DNA from: Nostoc sp. S4
GTDB lineage: Bacteria; Cyanobacteriota; Cyanobacteriia; Cyanobacteriales; Nostocaceae
Length of the DNA: 64,000 nucleotides
Direction of reading: 5' to 3'
Assembly (NCBI GenBank): GCA_029379225.1
Contig: JAQYWR010000009.1
Coordinates: 98,535-162,534 of the forward strand
Below, in pieces: positions 57,086 to 64,000 of the stretch. The notes under the pieces are model-generated. The model ran no database searches. It was not told the DNA's origin and saw only the letters and a program-made list of their open reading frames with translations. Every line of letters begins with the position of its first letter. Position 1 is the stretch's first letter. The position numbers and the translations under genes are program-made.

Positions 57086-59275
57086 TTAGTCGCCTGAAAC
57101 CCCTGATTTGAAATTTATCTGACTCAAAGCTGACCTTTTTCTGCCGTAATAGCCTCTAGAACGATAGTAACCAGACCCGCTTTCAGTAGTAACCCCATTC
57201 ACCACCATTCCTAAAACACGCGATCGCGCTTGCTCTAGCATTGTCTTCGTAGTTTTCGCAACAGCCAAGTCAAGTACTCCCGGACGTATAACTAGCAATA
57301 TTCCATCTGCCACCTTACTCAACATCAAGGCATCACCGAATAAACTTAATGGTGGGGTATCAATAATTACATAATCGTAGTTTTGAACTGCATCTTGGAT
57401 CAATAAAGACATTCGCTGCGAGTCTAGTAGTGCTGCCGGATTAGATAAAATTGTGCCAACGGTTAGCACATCTAAGTTAACCAATACTTCTTGCTTAGTA
57501 CGGGAAAACTCTGCCTGACCGACTAAAACATTACTCAGTCCTACCAAGTTGTGTAATTTCCAGATTTTTTGTTGACAAGAGTGACGCATATCTGCATCCA
57601 GCAACAGCACTTTGAGTCCCATGTTTGCTTTAACTATTGCGAGGTTAGATGCTACGAACGATTTCCCTTCACCGAAAGTTGAACTGACGACAGCAATCAC
57701 TTTTAGCGGTTTATCAAAAACGCTAAAATCCAAGTTCGTCTGAAGGATCTCAAACGCTGAATTTGCTAGCGAACAAGGATTGTCTATCAGTGGCAGTTTT
57801 ACTAAAAACTCTGCTTCATCAGCTTGAGATTTTTGACCTAAGTGAGGAATTGTACCAAGTAAGGGATAATTAAATAGCTGTTGAGCTTGCTCGATACTTT
57901 TGAGAGATCGATCCATAGCTTCCAGCATTAAAGCTATTCCTACTCCCACCAAAATTCCTAAAACTCCACCCAGCAGGAGATGGAGTGTAATTTTGTTAGC
58001 TGCTTTATTAGGAACTAAAGCCGTAGATATCACCTGTGCATTACCGGCATTTTGATTAACAAGGACATTTACTTCTTGCGATCGCTTCAGCAGTTCTTCA
58101 TAAGTTCCTCGTGCTACTTGCAACTGTCGCTCTAGCTGTTGCTGTTTTTCTTGCAATTTGGGTAAAACACTTAATCGTTGTTGCGAGATTGTGTATGCAT
58201 CTTGCAAAACCTTCACTCGATTAGTTAATGCTAAAAATTCCACATTCAACTGTACCAACTGGGCAGTTAGAGTCTGCTTGAATTCTCCCATCTGTAAATT
58301 TTGCGTTGGTAGAGATTTTTCACTGTTAGCGTTTTCTGAAACTCGCATTGCTAACTGTTTTTTGAGAGCTGCTGCTTTTGTCCTCAAATTAACAATCTCT
58401 GGATGTTGATTTGTATAGCGAGTCTGTGCCACCGCTAACTCATTTTGGACTTTCTGATATTCTGTTAGCACCTCTTGCACAGCTTTTGATTGACTTAAAT
58501 TTCCGATATCCACAGCTTGCTGCGAGTTCAATTTCAATTGATGCTGCAGCAGTTCTGAGCGAGTCTTGGCATCCACCAAATCTGACTGAGCTTGAGTTAT
58601 TTGCTTGGATAAATCATTGAGCCTTTCCACACCTGTAGTAGCTTCTTGGTCTAAGGCTACTACCTTGTTTCTTTCTTTAAACTGACGCAAAGCTTCCTCT
58701 GCTCTAACTACCTTTCCCTCTATCTCAGGCAATTGCGTACTTAAAAATACCTTTGCAGTTCTTGCCTTAGCTTGATTAACACTAATATTATTTGCAAGGT
58801 AATATTTCATCACCGTATTCACAACTGTTGCGGCTTCTTTGGGATCGCTACTGGTGTAAGAAATCGTCAAAATATCTGTACCACGGATACTTTTAACCTT
58901 GAGTTTTTTGAGAAACTCATCTATTGTTAGAGGTATTCCTTTCTTATCTGTAAGATTTAGGCTAGTAATAGTTTTGTTAACTATTGGATTCGAGCGAATT
59001 ATCTCTGCTTCTGTATCCAATGGGCTGCTCAGTTGAGTCACACCGCTTAACTCTCCAACTTGTGCGGAGGGATTTGTCAGGAAAGACACACGGTCAGTTT
59101 TACTGAAAAGTAACTTGCCTTCTGCTTCATAAATTGGTTTTTGTCTGATGGCGATTAAAGCTGACATTCCAAAAATAGAGGCAGTCACCGCAGCTATAAC
59201 TACCCACCTCCTTTTTAGAATCAGTGAGTATTGTTGCAAATCTAGGGAGTTTTGATGTTCTTGGTTAGAGTGCAT
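57086..59275 (-). CDS. Wzc-type polysaccharide co-polymerase and BY tyrosine kinase
   Basis: 729 residues. A Wzz domain starts at the N-terminus (membrane span about 27-46), followed by a long periplasmic coiled coil and a second span near 427-448 (LLLGGVLGILVGVGIALML). The cytoplasmic BY-kinase has Walker A STFGEGKSFVASNLA, Walker A' VLLLDADMR and Walker B YVIIDTPPL. The C-terminal tyrosine cluster is YYRSRGYYGR, four Tyr for autophosphorylation. It controls chain length and export. First minus-strand gene of the locus, with a 1.27-kb region upstream. All catalytic motifs are present. Confidence 0.95.
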   Translation of the reverse strand: MHSNQEHQNSLDLQQYSLILKRRWVVIAAVTASIFGMSALIAIRQKPIYEAEGKLLFSKTDRVSFLTNPSAQVGELSGVTQLSSPLDTEAEIIRSNPIVNKTITSLNLTDKKGIPLTIDEFLKKLKVKSIRGTDILTISYTSSDPKEAATVVNTVMKYYLANNISVNQAKARTAKVFLSTQLPEIEGKVVRAEEALRQFKERNKVVALDQEATTGVERLNDLSKQITQAQSDLVDAKTRSELLQHQLKLNSQQAVDIGNLSQSKAVQEVLTEYQKVQNELAVAQTRYTNQHPEIVNLRTKAAALKKQLAMRVSENANSEKSLPTQNLQMGEFKQTLTAQLVQLNVEFLALTNRVKVLQDAYTISQQRLSVLPKLQEKQQQLERQLQVARGTYEELLKRSQEVNVLVNQNAGNAQVISTALVPNKAANKITLHLLLGGVLGILVGVGIALMLEAMDRSLKSIEQAQQLFNYPLLGTIPHLGQKSQADEAEFLVKLPLIDNPCSLANSAFEILQTNLDFSVFDKPLKVIAVVSSTFGEGKSFVASNLAIVKANMGLKVLLLDADMRHSCQQKIWKLHNLVGLSNVLVGQAEFSRTKQEVLVNLDVLTVGTILSNPAALLDSQRMSLLIQDAVQNYDYVIIDTPPLSLFGDALMLSKVADGILLVIRPGVLDLAVAKTTKTMLEQARSRVLGMVVNGVTTESGSGYYRSRGYYGRKRSALSQINFKSGVSGD

Positions 59276-60545
59276 GGAATTATGTTGCCATATGAAATAC
59301 TTAGTAATGCTGTTTTGCTCATTTTTTGAGCCAATAAAGTAATTTATTAGTACTATATTTTATTTTTTCTAGGCTATTGAGATGAGACAATTTGCAATTT
59401 TTTTAAGCCAACAAAAAAGACGAATACACGAATCTATTAAAAAATTAGCCAGACTTTCAAAAGTTTGTAAAGCCTGAATACTAAATTATATAGTTATAAA
59501 AATAATATTTTTTTGCAAAAGTTCCTAAATCGACAGTTAATAATTTTGATTCACTATTTTGGTTGTCTAAAATACTTATTTTTAGACGCAGTCAAGTTTA
59601 ATTATTAATCACTGAAGTATGTAAATAAACACAAAAGATTCTGTTTATGTGATTTTCTTAAATTTTAAGCGATGTACTTTTAATATCTTAGCTCGCTTTG
59701 ACTAGTATTTAAATTAAATAAAAATAAAAGTTTATATAACTTTATATTATATTAATGAAATTCCACAAGCTAAAATAAATAATTTTTGCTTTACATAACA
59801 ATCAAATAAAAGTATTTTGGTTTTGCAAGTATCAGTACCTAACCGTAATAATACATAATGAATTTTTTAATTTACAAAAATTTGCGTTTTTAGAAAAACG
59901 TAATTTGATAAGAATTAGAGAATTAAAAAACACTATCTTAACTAGTACAGTCTTTTAATTAAAAAGTATAATTTTTTGCATTACTTGAGTAATACTCTTT
60001 TAACGGCTTGATAAGTTTAATAACACTATTATAACACTATTTTAGTAGCTTCAATAAGCTTTGCAATGGCTATTACAGCAGTAATACATACTTTTAAACT
60101 AAATTTATTGTAATAAATAATTTAAATATCAACTTGATACTTAACTAGAATTATTGAATAATTAACACAAATATAATAAAATCGACGGCTCTAAACGTGT
60201 AGCATATTTTGTTGGGCAAGTAACATAAATAAGATTTATGTATATATCCTGAGAAAGTTTTTTATAATTGACTTTTTCGGTGTATCTTTTACAAAGTGAA
60301 CACTGACTCTATTCTTAGGCAACAAATTCAAGCTTCCGAAATTTTTCAAACACTCACTAAACACATCCTACTAGATAAACAGACTGAGGATTTACCTCTC
60401 AGTTTACAATACTCAATTTTTATTTTTGGCCAGAGTATTAGAAAAAATCATATTTATCTCCTTTGGTATAAAAGAGTGAGTAGTTATTATTACTAAATGT
60501 GAATATCTTGTTGCTTTAAAAAAAATATTAGGACGCTGAAAAATT
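59276..60545. promoter_or_regulatory. Long AT-rich divergent region of the polysaccharide locus
   Basis: 1270 bases between wzc-like and wbaP-like genes, about three-quarters A/T. A 66-codon frame at 60296-60496 starts with GTG but has no ribosome site and no recognisable content; I do not call it. Promoters for both arms must lie here. No palindromic operator stands out by eye. Confidence 0.45.
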
Positions 60546-61958
60546 ATGTCAATTACAACTGATGTTACTTACTCTGCCAATCCCAGGTTACCAAACATAG
60601 TCCGTAGCTTACCGATATTACTCTTATTCGGAGATATTTTTGGGTTATTTATTTGTTTAGCGATCGCCCAATGGTTGCGTTTAGACCAACCGTTAAATTG
60701 GCTCAACCCATTGTCTTACGCATTTGTTGGTATGACGCTTGCAGCGTTTTATTTAGCAGATGCCTATCATCTAGATCGGCAGATTGCAGGTTTGAGAGCG
60801 CCTTCTCGAATTATTGTTTGTAGTATTGTGCTGGGCTTTTTGATTTCTGCCTTAATTTACTTGTCAGGGATCGCTGAAGATAACCCAGTATTGTGGCGGA
60901 GTATTTTCTTACCTAGCTTAGGAATATTTACTATCTGGGCAATAATATTACGTCTGTTAGCAGTGAAATGGATGCGAACGCACGCTTTGAAAAGTCGTTG
61001 GTTAATACTAGGAACTGGAGATAATGCCATTAAATTTGCACAAAAATTGCTGGTACTTAATCCTTTAGGAAAGCTGACTGTCTTAGCAGACGAAAATCAA
61101 AAAAACATAGACATACCAAAAAGCAATCTGAGTTATCAAGGAAATCTCAGCGATTTATGGCAATGCAGTCTGAAATCTTGGTCTGGGGTTATAGTTACGG
61201 CCCAGATAAATTTTTTCGACTCTCAAGTACAACAGTTAATGCAGATGCGCTTACGAGGCATTCCAATTTATACATTGCCAGATGTTTACGAAACATTTTG
61301 GTACAAACTACCTTCGTCGCTATTACAAGATAAATGGTTGGCTTTTAGCGATGGTTTTAACCTCATGCCTGGTTACTTCAGCATGAAACTCAAGAGAGTT
61401 GTCGATCTCATATTGATAATATTTTTAGGAGTTTTGGTTGCACCATTTTTATTGTTAGTGGCATTACTAATCAAATTAGATAGTCCCGGCCCGGTATTTT
61501 ACAGTCAGATGCGAAGTGGGCTATACGGTAAACCATTTAGAGTTCATAAATTTCGCTCCATGTATCAGGATGCAGAAAAGTTGGGGGCACAGTGGGCAAG
61601 CCAACGCGATCCTCGGATCACCAGAGTTGGATATTGGCTGCGTTTGTTACGTATTGATGAATTACCCCAAATATGGAACGTTTTACAAGGTGATATGAGT
61701 TTGATAGGGCCTCGTCCGGAACGACCAGAGTTTGATGTCCAACTCAAAGAAGTGATTCCCTACTATGAGATACGCTATCTCATCAAACCAGGAATTACAG
61801 GGTGGGCACAGGTTATGTATCCTTATGGAGCATCTATCGAAGATGCTTACGAAAAGCTTGCTTACGATCTGTACTACATTAAAAATTATTCCATCTGGTT
61901 GGATTTAGCGATCGTATTCAAGACTATTCGAGTCGTTTTGTTAGGTAAAGGTAGATAG
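60546..61958 (+). CDS. Undecaprenyl-phosphate sugar phosphotransferase (WbaP-type)
   Basis: 470 residues. Four N-terminal membrane spans (about 15-130), a central soluble Rossmann-like part (RWLILGTGDNAIKFAQKL), then the membrane re-entrant segment and catalytic domain: KRVVDLILIIFLG, DSPGPVFYSQMRSG, FRVHKFRSMYQDAE, LRIDELPQIWNVLQGDMSLI and GPRPERPEF. It adds the first sugar phosphate to undecaprenyl phosphate, starting repeat-unit synthesis. It stands divergent from the wzc-like gene and heads a two-gene operon with galE. Confidence 0.95.
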   Translation: MSITTDVTYSANPRLPNIVRSLPILLLFGDIFGLFICLAIAQWLRLDQPLNWLNPLSYAFVGMTLAAFYLADAYHLDRQIAGLRAPSRIIVCSIVLGFLISALIYLSGIAEDNPVLWRSIFLPSLGIFTIWAIILRLLAVKWMRTHALKSRWLILGTGDNAIKFAQKLLVLNPLGKLTVLADENQKNIDIPKSNLSYQGNLSDLWQCSLKSWSGVIVTAQINFFDSQVQQLMQMRLRGIPIYTLPDVYETFWYKLPSSLLQDKWLAFSDGFNLMPGYFSMKLKRVVDLILIIFLGVLVAPFLLLVALLIKLDSPGPVFYSQMRSGLYGKPFRVHKFRSMYQDAEKLGAQWASQRDPRITRVGYWLRLLRIDELPQIWNVLQGDMSLIGPRPERPEFDVQLKEVIPYYEIRYLIKPGITGWAQVMYPYGASIEDAYEKLAYDLYYIKNYSIWLDLAIVFKTIRVVLLGKGR

Positions 61959-61968
61959 GGAACAAAAC

Positions 61969-62988
61969 ATGAGAAAGAAAATATTGGTAACTGGCGGTGC
62001 TGGTTACATAGGCTCCCATGTAGTTCGTCAACTGGGGGAATCTAGTTATGATGTTGTGGTTTACGATAACTGCTCTACAGGTTCGGCAGAATCCGTACTA
62101 TACGGAAAACTAATTATTGGCGATTTAGTAGACACCGGTCATCTTTATCAAATTTTTGCCGAGCATCAATTCAGTGCAGTCTTACACTTTGCCGCTAGTC
62201 TAATTGTTCCAGAATCAGTAGTTCATCCCCTCGACTACTACGCCAACAACACCCGCAACACCTTAAATTTGCTGCGCTGCTGTAAGGTTATGGGTGTTAA
62301 AAACTTTATTTTTTCTAGCACAGCCGCAGTTTACGGAGAAGTAAAAGAAAATCCTGTTACTGAATCAAGTCCCACACACCCGATTAATCCTTATGGACGT
62401 TCCAAGTTGATGAGTGAGTGGCTGATTCAGGACTATGCAGCGGCATCTTCAATGCACTACGTAATTTTACGTTACTTTAATGTGGCAGGTTCTCAACCAA
62501 ATGGCCTATTGGGGCAAATGTCACCAAATGCCACTCACTTGATTCGAGCTGCTTGTGATGCAGCACTCAAACGCAAGCCAGAAGTCCGTATTTTCGGCAC
62601 TGATTTTCCTACCCCCGATGGCACTGCAATTCGAGACTATATTCACGTTGAGGATTTGGCGACTGCTCACTTAGATGCTTTGGATTATCTAGAAAAAGGA
62701 GGGGAAAGCCAAATTTTTAACTGTGGTTACGGGCAAGGATACAGCGTCCGACAAGTTATTGAAAGAGTTAAGACTATTTCTGGTGTAGATTTTCCTGTTA
62801 TTGCTGCACCGCGTCGTCCGGGCGATCCTGCTCGTGTGGAAGCTTGTGCTGATAAAATCCGTAGGGTTTTAGGTTGGCAACCAAAGTACAATGATTTAGA
62901 CGAGATTATTTACACAACCATTAGTTGGGAAAAAGAAAGGATTAAATTACCAAGACAAGGGATTTTAAATATAGCATACGCATCATAA
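61969..62988 (+). CDS. galE: UDP-glucose 4-epimerase
   Basis: 339 residues. The NAD motif is VTGGAGYIGSHVVRQL, the catalytic Tyr/Lys pair is in NPYGRSKLMSE, and RYFNVAGSQPNGLLGQ, AIRDYIHVEDLA and RRPGDPARVEA follow. It interconverts UDP-glucose and UDP-galactose to feed the polysaccharide. The ATG lies 10 bases after the wbaP-like stop and has AGGGAAC upstream. Normal length. Confidence 0.95.
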   Translation: MRKKILVTGGAGYIGSHVVRQLGESSYDVVVYDNCSTGSAESVLYGKLIIGDLVDTGHLYQIFAEHQFSAVLHFAASLIVPESVVHPLDYYANNTRNTLNLLRCCKVMGVKNFIFSSTAAVYGEVKENPVTESSPTHPINPYGRSKLMSEWLIQDYAAASSMHYVILRYFNVAGSQPNGLLGQMSPNATHLIRAACDAALKRKPEVRIFGTDFPTPDGTAIRDYIHVEDLATAHLDALDYLEKGGESQIFNCGYGQGYSVRQVIERVKTISGVDFPVIAAPRRPGDPARVEACADKIRRVLGWQPKYNDLDEIIYTTISWEKERIKLPRQGILNIAYAS

Positions 62989-63106
62989 TTACAAATCTCA
63001 GATTTCAACTAATTTTTTGGAATCTGGTTGCATGCTCAAATGGTATATTATTTTGTTCCCTATTGACTTTTAAAAAACTTCAGTTATCAACTTTGACAAA
63101 GTTTAA

Positions 63107-63350
63107 TTACATCTTGTACCTAGAATTTAAATATGGATTATTACTAAACAAAGGCACGTAATTACTAATATTAAATGCAGGTGAGACTCCCTCGCTCTGC
63201 TTTAGTGACTTGGCATAATCTATAACTAATTCATCTTTATATGCGTAGGGAAAAATTGATGTTAAAGGTTCTGGTGTGACAAAAAACAAGCACCGCCAAA
63301 GCAGCAATCTAAAATTACCACCTGTCGCTTAGATTTGCTCTGGTTCATCC
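63107..63350 (-). pseudogene. Remnant of a caspase-family (peptidase C14-like) gene
   Basis: On the minus strand the frame from about 63350 reads KSKRQVVILDCCFGGAC, the active-site cysteine region of bacterial caspase-like proteins (usually VVILDCCHSGA), and then stops near 63260. A neighbouring frame continues with TPEPLTSIFPYAYKDELVIDYAKS and ends at 63107. No start, no catalytic His region and no remaining domain are visible. I read it as a frameshifted fragment. The assignment rests on about 12 residues. Confidence 0.4.
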
Positions 63351-63481
63351 AACTATAGGAATCTGGTTTGATTACTGAAATTATTTGTGTAGGTAGGCAA
63401 AAGGCACTCTTGCAATAGGCAATAGGATTCTAGAAGATTCAGTGTACTGAGTTTTGTTCAAAAATCAAATAGGAGTCCTAT

Positions 63482-63559
63482 ATGTACATTAATACGACTT
63501 ACGCTGATAAAGATGATCGTTTGATTCTGCTAAAGAAAAAAGCCATCGCCCTTATCTAA
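63482..63559 (+). other. Short ORF of 25 codons, doubtful
   Basis: ATG with TAGGAGTCC just upstream, then MYINTTYADKDDRLILLKKK and a stop. The segment GATAAAGATGATCGTTTGAT is repeated in diverged form from about 63570 (GATAAGGACGACCGTCTGAT). It may be the start of a decayed gene or chance. Confidence 0.2.
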
Positions 63560-63602
63560 GCCCACAATTGATAAGGACGACCGTCTGATTCCGCCAGGAT
63601 AG

Positions 63603-63782
63603 AGAGCGATCGCCTACACATCAGCGACAATTCAAGGACGACAAATTAAACACAAGGGTGTGCAAGAATATGTTGGTAGAGTTAAAGAAAAACGCCGTAG
63701 TACCAGAAGACATAGCAGTTTTTACATTGGATTATATCAACAAATTCAGGGAATCCTACAGCCATTCGATGCTCCTGATTAA
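63603..63782 (+). pseudogene. Open frame of 59 codons without start, probable gene remnant
   Basis: Between stops, with no ATG at its beginning. Readable text includes QGRQIKHKGVQEYVGRVKEK and SSFYIGLYQQIQGILQPFD. It looks protein-like but I do not recognise it. The following 220 bases to the window end are AT-rich with no gene seen. Confidence 0.25.
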
Positions 63783-64000
63783 GTAAATTATGATACAATG
63801 ACCGTAAATTAAATTTTATTAGCTAATAAATACTTAGATAGTAGTGTTTTTACTGAAACAATCCCCAAATTTACTTAAGTTTAAATAATCCAGCACTGTA
63901 TTAGACTCATCCGCAAAAGGTAAATGCTTGCTGTAACTGGATTTGATATCATGTCCGGATAATCGCTTACGATAGAAGTAATGAGTGCAAAGATGACTAA

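Noticed and set aside
60296..60496. 66-codon frame starting GTG upstream of the wbaP-like gene
   Set aside because: No ribosome site, Tyr/Ile-rich ending typical of AT-rich non-coding DNA, and no family recognised.

Overview
The window comes from a filamentous, probably heterocyst-forming cyanobacterium of the Nostoc/Anabaena type. Three things point there: frequent HIP1 octamers (GCGATCGC); a phycobilisome core operon whose ApcE has four linker (REP) domains, as in Nostoc five-cylinder cores; and an H-NOX/HNOBA-kinase pair that closely matches the known Nostoc pair. The intergenic DNA carries many short inverted repeats of the kind usual in that group.

Layout. 0-2 kb: the 3' part of acnB, cut by the window edge. 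2-6.1 kb: a small accessory patch with a DUF29 protein, a HicB/HicA-like pair, a DUF4258/MqsA-like pair, an IS982-family insertion sequence with an intact target duplication sitting inside an older MITE, and a second MITE-like element. 6.1-10.4 kb: a compact putative RiPP locus on the minus strand. Three tandem genes encode the same 40-residue Cys/Trp-rich peptide. They are followed by a PqqD-like/M50 site-2-protease fusion and a protein with a degenerate ATPase-like head and a TPR tail. This is the best candidate for an undescribed system. 10.7-25.7 kb: an AAA ATPase and a DUF4255 protein typical of contractile injection systems, then a divergent Ser/Thr kinase with a phospho-acceptor-like repeat tail, a 1387-residue DUF4347/beta-helix/RTX surface protein on the opposite strand, and two large proteins with a central membrane segment (one ends in WD40 repeats).

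25.7-33.3 kb: a methyltransferase, an FtsW/RodA-family protein, the H-NOX and HNOBA-kinase nitric-oxide sensing pair, and a small possible biosynthetic group. In that group a heme-oxygenase-like diiron enzyme overlaps a methyltransferase, and a divergent gene encodes a protein with a 2OG-Fe(II)-oxygenase-like HxD...H...R pattern. 33.3-38.6 kb: the allophycocyanin core operon apcE-apcA-apcB-apcC (minus strand), with stem-loops between genes and a strong terminator after apcC.

39.6-63 kb: an exopolysaccharide synthesis and export locus. Around a 1.27 kb AT-rich divergent region lie a Wzc-type co-polymerase/tyrosine kinase (minus) and a WbaP-type initiating phosphotransferase plus galE (plus). 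The minus-strand arm goes on with a MurJ/Wzx-like flippase, two methyltransferases, three GT4 and one GT2 glycosyltransferases, an O-antigen-ligase/polymerase-like protein, two AsnB-type amidotransferases (one on the plus strand), a hexapeptide acetyltransferase, a DUF4091 protein and a UDP-glucuronate-4-epimerase-like enzyme. Together these give initiation, chain assembly and decoration, flipping, polymerisation and export. The last kilobase holds gene remnants, including a piece that looks like a caspase-family protease.

No rRNA, tRNA or CRISPR array was recognised by eye. Functions are assigned from recognisable motifs and family memory; no search was run.
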